NCBI GenBank assembly: GCA_002424545.1
Contig: DIKL01000104.1
Location: forward strand, 1 to 31,528
DNA length: 31,528 nt
DNA from: Syntrophaceae bacterium UBA5619
GTDB taxonomy: Bacteria > Desulfobacterota > Syntrophia > Syntrophales > UBA5619
Direction of reading: 5' to 3'
This document shows, in pieces, positions 21,380 to 30,196 of this stretch. Within the stretch, counting starts at the first letter, position 1, and every line of letters begins with the position of its first letter. The notes under the pieces are model-generated. The model made no database searches, was not told the origin of the DNA, and saw only the letters and a program-made list of their open reading frames with translations. The translations under genes and the position numbers were made by a program.

Positions 21380-24124
21380 CTATTTCGATCCTCCGCCTTT
21401 CTTTTCGAGTGTGAGGAGCAGTTCACCCGTTTTCTTCATCTCCTCTCCGTAGCCCCCCCAATTTCCCTGGCGGAGGAACTCCTGCGCCTTCCGGAAGTGG
21501 CCGAGGGCCTCGATGGCCGTCTGCCGGTCGCTTCTCTCCGCGCCGACCGCCGGCTTCTTTCCCTCATCCTGGGATGCACGTTCCTTCATTGGTCCTCCGC
21601 CGAAAATCTTCTGCAGCGCCAGGTCCAGCGTCTCTTCCATCGCGATCGTGTTTCCATAGGCCACGATCACCCGTTTCAGCTCCGGAAGCTGGCCGTTGGC
21701 TGCGGCGAGGTAGAGGGATTCGACGTAGAGGATCGACTTCTCGATCGGGATCGCCAGCAGACTCCCCCGGATCACATTCGATCCCCGCTGTTGCCAGAGC
21801 GTCAATTGCTGGGAAATCATCGTATCCTGGTCGATTCGGGCCTCGATCTGGCGGGGACCGTAGACCAGCTTCTGTTTGGGGAACTTGTAGACGATCACCT
21901 TTCCGTAGTGCGGAGCGTCGCAGCGGGCGGCCATCCAGGCCGACATGTTGTCCTTCATGCTGGGGGTAAAGGGGGAGAGGAGGATGAACTCCTCCTTCTC
22001 GGCCTCCGGAAGCTTCATGATCGTGTAGTAGGGATCCATCGATTGCTGTCCGCCGGCGACCTGTTTGCCGGGAATGGACCAGAGATCCTCCTTGTTGTAG
22101 AAGACCTGCGCATCCTGCATGTGATAGGCCCGGTACATCCGCGCCTGGATCGCGAGCAGTCCGGCGGGATAACGGATATGGCTCCTGAGCGTCTCCGGCA
22201 TTTCCTCCAATGACTTGAAGACGCCGGGGAAGATCTTGGCGTAGGTCTGCAGGAGCGGATCGGTCGGATCGCTTACGTAGAGTTGAACCGTTCCGTCATA
22301 GGCATCCACCACCGCCTTGATGGTGTTGCGGATGTAGTTTCCCACATCCCGGGTGGGCTCCGAATAGGGAAAGCGGTCCGATACCGTGTAGCCGTCGATG
22401 AACCACAGCAACCGTCCCTCCGGCGAAATGACCAGATAGGGATCCTGATCCAGTCGGGCAAAGGGGGCAATCATCGAGACCCGTTCGCGGACGTTTCGAT
22501 GGTACATTACCCGGCTTTCGGTCGTGATGTCGTCGGACATGAGGAGCGTGATGGAGGCGAAACGAACCGCAAAGATCAGCTTCTTCAGGAAGGAGAGCGG
22601 GACGCCCCCCATTCCTTCATAGCGGGAGTAGACATTCTTGTCTCCCACCGGGTAGTCGAATTCCGGCATCTTGGTCCGTACGAAGACATATTCGTTGGAG
22701 TTCTCTCCGAAGTAGATTTCCGGACGCGTTACCTTGATCGGGGTCGTCGAGACAGGGGGGATGTCCTTGATGAAGAATTCCGGGAGCCCCTCGGGGGAGA
22801 TCCGATTTACGGGACCCAGAACGACGCCGTAGCCATGGGTGTAGGCAAGATGTTCGTTGACCCAGGTTCGGGACGGCAGCGCCGGGTACGAGATCTCCCG
22901 CGGGGAGAGCATGACCTGGCGGTATTCGCCGTTGACCGTGTAACGGTCGTTGTCGACCCCGGTAAACTTGTAATAGGTCCGCATTTCCTGGAGTTGGCTG
23001 TACGTCTGCAGCAGCGGTGCGTGGTCCCAGAGCCGGATGTTCTTCACGGTGAGGTCGTTTTTCTGTAGATCCTTTGCCGTTAGGTTGTCGTCCGTCGGAA
23101 ACTCCTTCTCTTCCATCTGGGTCAGGCCGTAGGCGAGCCGCGTGTAATGAATGTTCTTCTCCAGGTAAGGTTTCTCGGCGACGATCTCATTGGGAATGAC
23201 CTGGAATTTCTGCACAATGGAGGGATAGATTCCCCGTCCGACAACGTTTGCGACGACCAGCAGCAGAATTGCCGCCGCCGGAATCCGCCAGTCGGGCCGG
23301 ATGGCAAAGAAGACCGCCGCGATTCCCGCGATGCCGTACAGGCCCATGATCGCTTTGAGAACCCAGAGCTGCGTGGTCACGTCCGTATAACCCGGACCGA
23401 AGACCACTCCCCGCTTGACGAAGAGGATTTCGTTGAGGTCGAGCCAGGCGCCGAAGATTCCCCAGAAGAGAAAGAGCGCCGCCAGCACCGTCAGGTGCAC
23501 CCGGGCGGCCGGGGCGATCTTCCAGGTCCGGGGCGGGAGGAAAAGGAAGGAGCGCCGGATGAGGTAGACAAAGCCGGCTGCCGCCGCCGTCACCAAGAGG
23601 GTGAACTTCAGCCAGCCGTACAGATAGAGCAGAAAGGGAAGCTGAAAGACATAAAAGCCCACATCCTTGCCGAAAAGCGGATCGGCAACGCCGAAAGGGG
23701 TCGCGTTTATGAAACGGAGGAAATTTTCCCACTGATCGATTCCGTTCACGGCGGCGAAAAATCCGAATAGAATCGAAGCGGCAAGGATCAAGATCTTGAG
23801 AGTTTTCGGAGGAATTTCCCGCAGCGGGATCGCGAACGATCCCGTCGGTTCCATGAAACGGGGTTCGCCGGAAAGACGGAGCGCGATCGATATGTTGACG
23901 AAGAAGAGGATGAAAAATCCTATCCCGAAGAGCGCGGCGGTCTTGATCTTTGCGAGCAGGGTTACGGTGAAAACTTGCGTATAACCCACTTCCTGGAACC
24001 AGAACCAGTCGGTGATCAAGCCGATCACCCGAAGAAAAAGGGTCAGCAGAACCATCGCGCCGATGAACAGCAACATCCCCTTCATCTGCCTGATCTGGGG
24101 ATGGGAAGTGCGGATGACCGTCAT
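21380..24124 (-). CDS. UPF0182 (COG1615) large membrane protein
   Basis: This 914-residue protein starts at ATG 24124 behind AAAGGAG. The N-terminal 300 residues contain about seven transmembrane helices (MKGMLLFIGAMVLLTLFLRVI, FGIGFFILFFVNI, ILILAASILFGFFAAVNG, LLYLYGWLKFTLLVTAAAA, VHLTVLAALFLFWGIFGAW, VLKAIMGLYGIAGIAAVFFAI, IPAAAILLLVVANVVG). A large extracytoplasmic C-terminal region follows (about 310-880) with the family blocks TYKFT-type YYKFTGVDNDRY and RIDQDTMISQQLTLWQQRGSNVIRG. The latter is a typical UPF0182 signature near the end. The biochemical role is unknown. It lies 36 bp after the radical SAM gene and could be read from the division cluster. Confidence 0.92.
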   Translation of the reverse strand: MTVIRTSHPQIRQMKGMLLFIGAMVLLTLFLRVIGLITDWFWFQEVGYTQVFTVTLLAKIKTAALFGIGFFILFFVNISIALRLSGEPRFMEPTGSFAIPLREIPPKTLKILILAASILFGFFAAVNGIDQWENFLRFINATPFGVADPLFGKDVGFYVFQLPFLLYLYGWLKFTLLVTAAAAGFVYLIRRSFLFLPPRTWKIAPAARVHLTVLAALFLFWGIFGAWLDLNEILFVKRGVVFGPGYTDVTTQLWVLKAIMGLYGIAGIAAVFFAIRPDWRIPAAAILLLVVANVVGRGIYPSIVQKFQVIPNEIVAEKPYLEKNIHYTRLAYGLTQMEEKEFPTDDNLTAKDLQKNDLTVKNIRLWDHAPLLQTYSQLQEMRTYYKFTGVDNDRYTVNGEYRQVMLSPREISYPALPSRTWVNEHLAYTHGYGVVLGPVNRISPEGLPEFFIKDIPPVSTTPIKVTRPEIYFGENSNEYVFVRTKMPEFDYPVGDKNVYSRYEGMGGVPLSFLKKLIFAVRFASITLLMSDDITTESRVMYHRNVRERVSMIAPFARLDQDPYLVISPEGRLLWFIDGYTVSDRFPYSEPTRDVGNYIRNTIKAVVDAYDGTVQLYVSDPTDPLLQTYAKIFPGVFKSLEEMPETLRSHIRYPAGLLAIQARMYRAYHMQDAQVFYNKEDLWSIPGKQVAGGQQSMDPYYTIMKLPEAEKEEFILLSPFTPSMKDNMSAWMAARCDAPHYGKVIVYKFPKQKLVYGPRQIEARIDQDTMISQQLTLWQQRGSNVIRGSLLAIPIEKSILYVESLYLAAANGQLPELKRVIVAYGNTIAMEETLDLALQKIFGGGPMKERASQDEGKKPAVGAERSDRQTAIEALGHFRKAQEFLRQGNWGGYGEEMKKTGELLLTLEKKGGGSK

Positions 24125-24160
24125 GTTTCAATCTCCTTTGTGGTCGAGGGGGAGAGATTC

Positions 24161-25855
24161 TTAAGGTCTATCCCCGAGGGCTTTCCGGTATTCATTGCGG
24201 AGAAACGTTTTCGGGACGCCGTGGTCGATGAAATCCCAAGGCAGGATCTCGTCGGGTTTCCTCCGTCGATACACGTAGAAATCGGCGTCGATGTCCGACT
24301 CGCGAAATGCACGAACCCAGTTGCCGCCGAGGCGGTGGGCCGCCATCAGAAGCCTTCCGACCCGACGGTCTCCGAGCGCAAGCAGCGCCTGAATGTAGTT
24401 CCATTTCGGCTGGCCGTGGATGACCCGGATCGTCTTTTCGCCGCGCAGACCCTCCTTGATCCGCCGGATCCTCCGGCGGACGATGGCGACATCCTCCAGC
24501 GGATGCCATTGGAAAGGGGTCGCTGCTTTGGGAATGAACTGATTGATGCTGAGCGTCAAACGTCGAAAGCCCCTCTTTCCCTCCGAGGTTTGCCGGGCGC
24601 GGCGTTCCATCTCCTTGACCAGCCCGATCATCGCCTCGATATCCTCGTCCGTCTCCGTCGGCAGGCCGATCATGAAGTAGAGTCTTGCCCGTACGATACC
24701 ACATTCCATGAGTTTTTCAACCGCGGAGAAGATCTCTTTTTCACCGATCCCCTTGCGGATCACATCCCGGAGGCGCTGGGAACCGGCTTCGGGGGCAAGG
24801 GAAACGGTCTCCACGCCCGTTTCCTTGAGAATCGCCGTCATTTCGGCGTCGACCCGGTCCAGGCGGAGGGAACCGACGGCCAGGCTTCCTCCCCGGTCGA
24901 GGATGGAACGGCAGATGAGGGGAAGGGCGGGGTGGTCCGATACGGCCGTCCCCAGAAGACCGATGGTCTTCCCTTTTGCAAGACCGCGCCGGAATGAGGA
25001 TTCCAGCGCGGCGGCGCTCCTAAACCGCGCGGGCCGGAAGACGAAACCGGCGGCGCAGAAACGGCATCCGCGTCCGCATCCCCGGCTCACCTCCGTGAGA
25101 TACATCCCGCCAAGTTCCGTTTCCCTGGTGATGATTCTCTGTTCGGTCGCGAAAGCTTCGAGGTCGGCGACGCACGGCCGGAGGATCCGCTCGGGAAAGG
25201 CGGGATCGATCGGTTCCCTGGCGGCGATGCATCCGTCCGGCCCGGTGGTGATCCGGTAAAGCCGGGGAACATAGGCGCCCGCAATCTCCTGCTGGATCCG
25301 GCCAAGAAGGGCCTCCCGCGGGAGATTCTTCGGGAGCGAGACCATCAGATCGAGAAATCCGGGGAGAACCGCTTCCCCCTCGCCAAGCAGAAAGAGGTCG
25401 AAAAAGTCGGCCAGAGGCTCGGGGTTCAGCGTGACGGCTATGCCCCCTCCCATGACGAGCGGGTGCCTCTCGTTCCGGTCCGAGGACTCGATCGGGATTC
25501 CCGCCGCCTCCAGAATCTCCAGGACATGCGGATAATCATTCTCAAAGGAGAGTGAGAAGGCGACCATGTCGAAGTCGGCGAGAGACCGCTGCGACTCGAT
25601 GCTGATCAGGGAAGCGCCGTCGGCGGAAAGATCCCCGTCGTCGGGTTCGGGAAGAAAGGCTCGTTCACACAGGCAGGCGGGATGACGGTTGATCAGGGCG
25701 TAGACGGCATGAAAGCCGAGATTGGACATCCCCGTCCGATAGCGATTCGGGTAAACCAGGCAGGTTGTCAGGGAACCTCCCCAGATCTTTCGCGACCAGC
25801 CCTCCTCGCCGGCGAGACGATCCAGGCATCTCTTTCTCTGTTTCCATGACTTCAT
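24161..25855 (-). CDS. B12-binding-like radical SAM protein (COG1032)
   Basis: ATG 25855 gives 564 residues and lies 31 bp after ftsZ; the longer frame runs inside ftsZ. The N-terminal 180 residues resemble a B12-binding Rossmann-like domain (LVYPNRYRTGMSNLGFHAVY, then MVAFSLSFENDYPHVLEIL). The radical SAM core follows with the 4Fe-4S motif CGRGCRFC (C-x3-C-x2-C), and later LAPEAGSQRLRDVIRKG and LYFMIGLPTETDEDI, typical of this family. It likely makes a 5'-deoxyadenosyl radical to modify an unknown substrate. Genes of this kind commonly sit near ribosome- or cell-wall-related clusters. The position directly after ftsZ recurs in related genomes, as far as I recall. Confidence 0.85.
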   Translation of the reverse strand: MKSWKQRKRCLDRLAGEEGWSRKIWGGSLTTCLVYPNRYRTGMSNLGFHAVYALINRHPACLCERAFLPEPDDGDLSADGASLISIESQRSLADFDMVAFSLSFENDYPHVLEILEAAGIPIESSDRNERHPLVMGGGIAVTLNPEPLADFFDLFLLGEGEAVLPGFLDLMVSLPKNLPREALLGRIQQEIAGAYVPRLYRITTGPDGCIAAREPIDPAFPERILRPCVADLEAFATEQRIITRETELGGMYLTEVSRGCGRGCRFCAAGFVFRPARFRSAAALESSFRRGLAKGKTIGLLGTAVSDHPALPLICRSILDRGGSLAVGSLRLDRVDAEMTAILKETGVETVSLAPEAGSQRLRDVIRKGIGEKEIFSAVEKLMECGIVRARLYFMIGLPTETDEDIEAMIGLVKEMERRARQTSEGKRGFRRLTLSINQFIPKAATPFQWHPLEDVAIVRRRIRRIKEGLRGEKTIRVIHGQPKWNYIQALLALGDRRVGRLLMAAHRLGGNWVRAFRESDIDADFYVYRRRKPDEILPWDFIDHGVPKTFLRNEYRKALGDRP

Positions 25856-25886
25856 CGGCTCTTCGATTTTCCGGCGGGGTTCGTTT

Positions 25887-27038
25887 TCAATCCGCCTGCC
25901 GCCGGAGAAATGTGGGAATCTCCAGATCTGGATGGCCCTCATCTTCGGTCTTTTCGAGGTTGAGCGTGCCGGCGGGGTCCGAGGATTTTTCGTTCCGGAT
26001 GAAGGTGGGGACGGCGATGTTGCTGATCCGTCGGATACCGCTGAACGAGGCAACGCTTTTTTCCTTGGCCGCATACTCGGCGGTTTCGAAGCCGGTCGCG
26101 ATGACGGTGATTCGGATCTCGTCCCCCATCGTTTCGTCGACGACCGTGCCAAAGATGATATTTGCATCCTCATGAGCCTCCGCTTGGATCATCGAGGATG
26201 CCTCGTTGATCTCATGAATGGTCATGCCCGGACCGCCGGTGATGTTCAGAAGAACGCCGCGTGCGCCCTGGATCGTGTTGTCTTCCAGGAGCGGCGAGGA
26301 GATCGCCTTCTGCGCCGCCTCTACGGCCCGGTTCTCGCCGCCGGCCGTTCCGGTTCCCATCAGGGCCAGCCCCATCTGCGACATGATGTTCTTCACATCG
26401 GCGAAATCGAGGTTGATCAGTCCCGGAACCATGATCAGGTCGGAGATCCCCTTGACGGCATGGTAGAGAATGTCATCGGCCTTCTTGAAGGCTTCGATCA
26501 GGGAAAGTTCCTTCCCCCCAAGACTCAAAAGGCGCTGATTGGGGACGATGATCAGGGTGTCCACGATTTTTCGCAATTCGGCGATCCCCGACTCCGCTTG
26601 TCCGTTTCGCTTTCTTCCCTCGAACAGGAAGGGCTTCGTCACGACCGCCACGGTCAGCACGCCCAGTTCCTTGGCGACTTCCGCCGCGATCGGCGCACCC
26701 CCGGTTCCCGTGCCTCCTCCCAATCCGGCGGTGATGAAGACCATATCGGCTCCCTCGAGGTGCTCGCGCAGCGTCTCCCGGGTTTCCATGGCCGCCTGCC
26801 GGCCGATGTCCGGGTCCGACCCGGCGCCCAGACCCTTGGTTGCTTCCACGCCCAACTGTATTTTCACCGGTGAGGATGATGCCCCAAGCGCCTGCGCATC
26901 GGTATTTGCGGCGATAAAATCAACCCCCCGAAGGTTGTAGGAGATCATCGTGTTCACCGCATTTCCGCCTGCGCCGCCGATACCGATCACCTTGATCGTT
27001 GCCGTGCTGACCGGACCTTTATCCGACAGTTCAAACAT
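25887..27038 (-). CDS. ftsZ: Cell division protein FtsZ
   Basis: This 383-residue protein starts at ATG 27038 after AAAAGGAG. It is the tubulin-like GTPase that polymerises into the Z-ring at mid-cell. Visible hallmarks: N-terminal IKVIGIGGAGGNAVN (GTP-binding T1), the tubulin signature GGGTGTGGAP (T4), VAVVTKPFLFEG, the T7 loop NLDFADVKNIM, and the C-terminal tail EIPTFLRR, which binds FtsA and other anchors. The linker (about 315-365) is short and variable as usual. It is complete and 16 bp downstream of ftsA, with which it is co-transcribed. Confidence 0.98.
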   Translation of the reverse strand: MFELSDKGPVSTATIKVIGIGGAGGNAVNTMISYNLRGVDFIAANTDAQALGASSSPVKIQLGVEATKGLGAGSDPDIGRQAAMETRETLREHLEGADMVFITAGLGGGTGTGGAPIAAEVAKELGVLTVAVVTKPFLFEGRKRNGQAESGIAELRKIVDTLIIVPNQRLLSLGGKELSLIEAFKKADDILYHAVKGISDLIMVPGLINLDFADVKNIMSQMGLALMGTGTAGGENRAVEAAQKAISSPLLEDNTIQGARGVLLNITGGPGMTIHEINEASSMIQAEAHEDANIIFGTVVDETMGDEIRITVIATGFETAEYAAKEKSVASFSGIRRISNIAVPTFIRNEKSSDPAGTLNLEKTEDEGHPDLEIPTFLRRQAD

Positions 27039-27054
27039 AATGCCGCTCCTTTTC

Positions 27055-28281
27055 CTAAAAGAATTCAAGTACCCACTGTTTGAGCCTCTTGAAGAGACGA
27101 CTGATGAAATTTCCCTCCGCCCGGCTCAGCTTGTCCCGGGTGAAGTTTCGACTGCCGAAAAGCACGAGTCCCACGCCGGTTGCGTATAGAGGGCTGTTGA
27201 CCACGTCGGTGATTCCTCCGATGCCGGTTGGGCAACCCCGTCGGACCGGCATGTTGAAGATCTGTTCCGCCAGTTCGGGAACCCCTTCGAGGATCGAGGC
27301 CCCTCCCGTCAGAACGACCCCCGCGGCCAGGATGTCCTCACAACCGGACTTGGTGATTTCCTTGTAGGCCATGCCGAGAAGTTCATCCATCCGAGGCTCG
27401 ATGATCCGCCCGAGGATCTGCCGCGAAACCTCTCGCGGCTGCCGCCCCCCGACACTGGGAACCTCGATGGACTCATCCTTGGGGATCAGCGGCATATAGG
27501 CGCAGCCATATTTGATCTTGATCCTTTCCGCCTCGGCAACCGGCGTCCGCAGCCCCGTGGCGATGTCGCTGGTGACGTAATGACCGCCGACCGGAAGAAC
27601 CGCCGTGTGTTTGATGCTCCCTTCCGAAAAGATCGCGATATCCGTTGTCCCGCCGCCGATATCGATCAGCGCCACTCCCAAGTCCTTTTCATCATTGCTC
27701 AGGACCGCCTCGCTGGAGGCGATCTGTTCCAGCACGATGTCTTTGATGTCAAGTCCGACACGGTTGATCGACTTTACGACGTTCTGGATGGAGGTGACGG
27801 CGCCGGTTACGATGTGAACCTTCGCTTCCAGACGGACGCCCGACATTCCTACCGGATCCCGGATGCCGTCCTGTTCGTCAACCACGTAGTATTGCGGAAG
27901 GGTATGGAGAATCTGCCGGTCCAACGGGATCGCAATGGCTTTGGCGGCATCGAGAGCCCGTTCCACATCGTCCTCTTCCACCTCGCGTCCTTTGACGGCT
28001 ACGATTCCGAGGCTGTTCTGCCCGCGGATATGTCCCCCCGCGATACCGGTATAGACGGACCGAATCTCACAACCGGAGGTGCGCTCCGCTTCTTCCACCG
28101 CTCGCTTGATCGATTCGACGGTGCTTTCGATATTTACGACGACGCCCTTTCTCAGCCCCTCCGAAGGGTGGGAACCGATACCGATAATGTCGATGCCCGT
28201 CTCTCGGATCTCACCGACGATCACGCAGGTTTTTGTCGTTCCGATATCCAGACCGACTATGACGTTTTCCTTTTTTCCCAT
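27055..28281 (-). CDS. ftsA: Cell division protein FtsA
   Basis: This 408-residue actin/HSP70-like ATPase starts at ATG 28281 after GGAGGG. Motifs: phosphate 1 VGLDIGTTKTCVIVGE, phosphate 2 VALIDIGGGTTDIAIF, adenosine motif AAGVVLTGGASILEG, and the 1C domain between. The C-terminal amphipathic helix FISRLFKRLKQWVLEFF anchors it to the membrane. FtsA tethers FtsZ filaments and recruits later divisome proteins. The length is normal. ftsQ ends 93 bp upstream and ftsZ begins 16 bp downstream, the conserved dcw order. Confidence 0.98.
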   Translation of the reverse strand: MGKKENVIVGLDIGTTKTCVIVGEIRETGIDIIGIGSHPSEGLRKGVVVNIESTVESIKRAVEEAERTSGCEIRSVYTGIAGGHIRGQNSLGIVAVKGREVEEDDVERALDAAKAIAIPLDRQILHTLPQYYVVDEQDGIRDPVGMSGVRLEAKVHIVTGAVTSIQNVVKSINRVGLDIKDIVLEQIASSEAVLSNDEKDLGVALIDIGGGTTDIAIFSEGSIKHTAVLPVGGHYVTSDIATGLRTPVAEAERIKIKYGCAYMPLIPKDESIEVPSVGGRQPREVSRQILGRIIEPRMDELLGMAYKEITKSGCEDILAAGVVLTGGASILEGVPELAEQIFNMPVRRGCPTGIGGITDVVNSPLYATGVGLVLFGSRNFTRDKLSRAEGNFISRLFKRLKQWVLEFF

Positions 28282-28374
28282 CGACCCTCCAGAACCCGTC
28301 GAATGTCATCCAGCCATATTGCGAAAATGACCGACCCTCGGTTTTTCGAATCACCGGGATCGTTTTGCGTCTTG

Positions 28375-29229
28375 CTACATTCGGAATCCCTTCCCTGCGC
28401 CCGCCGGCCTTCCCGGTCGAGCCGGTTCGAGGATGTTGCGCCGCTGGACGCTGATCTTTGCGGGATTGCTCAGATCGATCAGCATGAAGCCCGTTCTCAT
28501 ATTCTTCTCATCCAGATCCGCCATGACGGAGGTCAGCCGTTTGAGCTTGTCGTCATAGCCATCGAAGCCAAGCTGCAGGCAGAGTCCCGTGTCCGTAAAC
28601 AGGGAAAGGCCGAATGTCTCGTTTCCGTGGATCTCCGAAACCTTGCCGATGGCGAGACCGTCCCCGAATCCATCGAAATCGCCCAGCAGGGCAATGGCGG
28701 TTTTCACCAGAGCCTCGTCAACCCTTCCTCCCCGGACGCAGCCCGTGAGAACCGGAAGGTCCGATTTTTCGTCGCCCTCCAGTTTCTTGAAGGGGGTGCT
28801 CGCCGCATCGATCAGGTACAACCCGTCTTCCTTCTGCAGGAGCGCCATGGCCTTCCTTTCCCGCACGACGATGACCAGCCGGTCGGGAAACTCCCTGCCG
28901 ACAAAGACTTCGCGGATCCAAGGATTGTTCAGGACCCGCCGAGCGACGGCATCCCGGTTGATCGTCAGCAGGTTTGCCGAGGAACGAACGGCGGCCAGGT
29001 CCAGAATTTCCTTTTCGGTCAGCTCCTGGCATCCCTTCACGACGGTTTCCCGGACGGTGAGATGGGGAGAGCGGAGAATCAGGTCGCAGCCGATCAGCAG
29101 AGCCGAGGTGATGAAGACAATGGCGCCGATCAGCAGGAGCACCCGGCCGACTTCCCGGAGGGTGTCTCCGGCGTTTCGTCGAATCCGGTTTTTTTTCGCC
29201 TCCCATTGCAGATGATACGACCTTTTCAT
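28375..29229 (-). CDS. ftsQ: Cell division protein FtsQ
   Basis: I take ATG 29229 with AAGGAC upstream (284 residues); a TTG at 29256 would add nine residues. It has a short basic cytoplasmic end, one transmembrane helix (VGRVLLLIGAIVFITSALLIG), then a periplasmic POTRA domain (LTVRETVVKGCQELTEKEIL) and the FtsQ beta domain (PWIREVFVGREFPDRLVIVVRERKAMALL). FtsQ links early and late divisome proteins through FtsB/FtsL. murB ends 41 bp before it. The ddl gene that often lies between murB and ftsQ is absent. Confidence 0.92.
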   Translation of the reverse strand: MKRSYHLQWEAKKNRIRRNAGDTLREVGRVLLLIGAIVFITSALLIGCDLILRSPHLTVRETVVKGCQELTEKEILDLAAVRSSANLLTINRDAVARRVLNNPWIREVFVGREFPDRLVIVVRERKAMALLQKEDGLYLIDAASTPFKKLEGDEKSDLPVLTGCVRGGRVDEALVKTAIALLGDFDGFGDGLAIGKVSEIHGNETFGLSLFTDTGLCLQLGFDGYDDKLKRLTSVMADLDEKNMRTGFMLIDLSNPAKISVQRRNILEPARPGRPAGAGKGFRM

Positions 29230-29270
29230 GGGCGAGTCCTTGATGAATCGGTGCAACGATGAATCGTGTT

Positions 29271-30191
29271 TTATTCCCCGATGATTTTCACCTCGGTTTC
29301 GAGGACATGGCCGGTCCTTTCGAAAACCCGCCGCTGAATCAGCTCAATCAGGCCGAGGATCTGTTCCGCGGTCGCCCGGCCCCGATTGACAATGAAATTC
29401 CCATGTTTCTCCGAAATCTGGGCGTCGCCGATCCGAAGTCCCCTCAGCCCGCATTCGTCGATGAGCCTGCCGGCCGGACAATCCGGCGGATTCTTGAAGA
29501 TGGAACCGGCATTCCGGAACGCCAGAGGGTGTTTCCTCCGTCTGGTTTCAATGATTTTCCGAACCTGCTCCTCGATCATCATCCCGTTCCCCTTCCGGAG
29601 ACGGAATGTTGCGCCGATGATAATCGTTTCTGCCGGCAAGTCAAGACTTCTGTACGCAAAATGAAGTTCTTTCCGCGCGACGCGGCGGATCACGCCCAAA
29701 TCATCCAGAAGGCGCACGGTTTCAACGATATCCTTGATCTCGCCCCCATAGGCCCCCGCGTTCATCCGGACGGCGCCGCCCACGCTTCCGGGGATGCCGG
29801 CGCAGAAAGCCATTTCCGACAGCGCTTCACGCACGGTCAGGCTCACCAGCTCCGACAGCGGACAACCGGCCCCAGCCAAGAGAAGCATGCCGTCCTTTCC
29901 GTTATCCCGGAGGATCAGATTCCGCAGGCATGCAAGCGAAATGAGGACGCCCCGGAAACCCCGGTCCCGGACGATCAGGTTGGTCCAGTTGCCGACCGGG
30001 AGGAAAGGAACCCGCCTTTCGCGAAGAAACCGGACAATCTCCGCGATTTCTCTTTCGTCTTCCGGAAAGAGAAGGGCGTCGATCGGCCCGCCGACACCGA
30101 TCGAAGCGTGGCGTTCGGCCGGTTCGTCGAAGAGGATTTTTCCCGACATCCGTTGCCGCAGCTCCCGGTGGAAGACCTCATCCCCGGTCAT
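29271..30191 (-). CDS. murB: UDP-N-acetylenolpyruvoylglucosamine reductase
   Basis: This 306-residue FAD enzyme reduces UDP-GlcNAc-enolpyruvate to UDP-MurNAc with NADPH, the second committed step of peptidoglycan synthesis. FAD-binding blocks are visible: SIGVGGPIDALLFPED, LPVGNWTNLIVRD, and CAGIPGSVGGAVRMNAGAYGGE. The substrate-side blocks FAYRSLDL, RRRKHPLAFRNAGSIFKNP (with the catalytic Ser) and SEKHGNFIVNRG follow. It starts at ATG 30191, five bases after the murC stop, so the pair is coupled. The length and motifs are complete. Confidence 0.97.
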   Translation of the reverse strand: MTGDEVFHRELRQRMSGKILFDEPAERHASIGVGGPIDALLFPEDEREIAEIVRFLRERRVPFLPVGNWTNLIVRDRGFRGVLISLACLRNLILRDNGKDGMLLLAGAGCPLSELVSLTVREALSEMAFCAGIPGSVGGAVRMNAGAYGGEIKDIVETVRLLDDLGVIRRVARKELHFAYRSLDLPAETIIIGATFRLRKGNGMMIEEQVRKIIETRRRKHPLAFRNAGSIFKNPPDCPAGRLIDECGLRGLRIGDAQISEKHGNFIVNRGRATAEQILGLIELIQRRVFERTGHVLETEVKIIGE

Positions 30192-30196
30192 TCCTC

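Noticed and set aside
27580..29262. 560-codon plus-strand ORF opposite ftsA/ftsQ
   Set aside because: It is antisense to clear division genes and has no domain or ribosome site.
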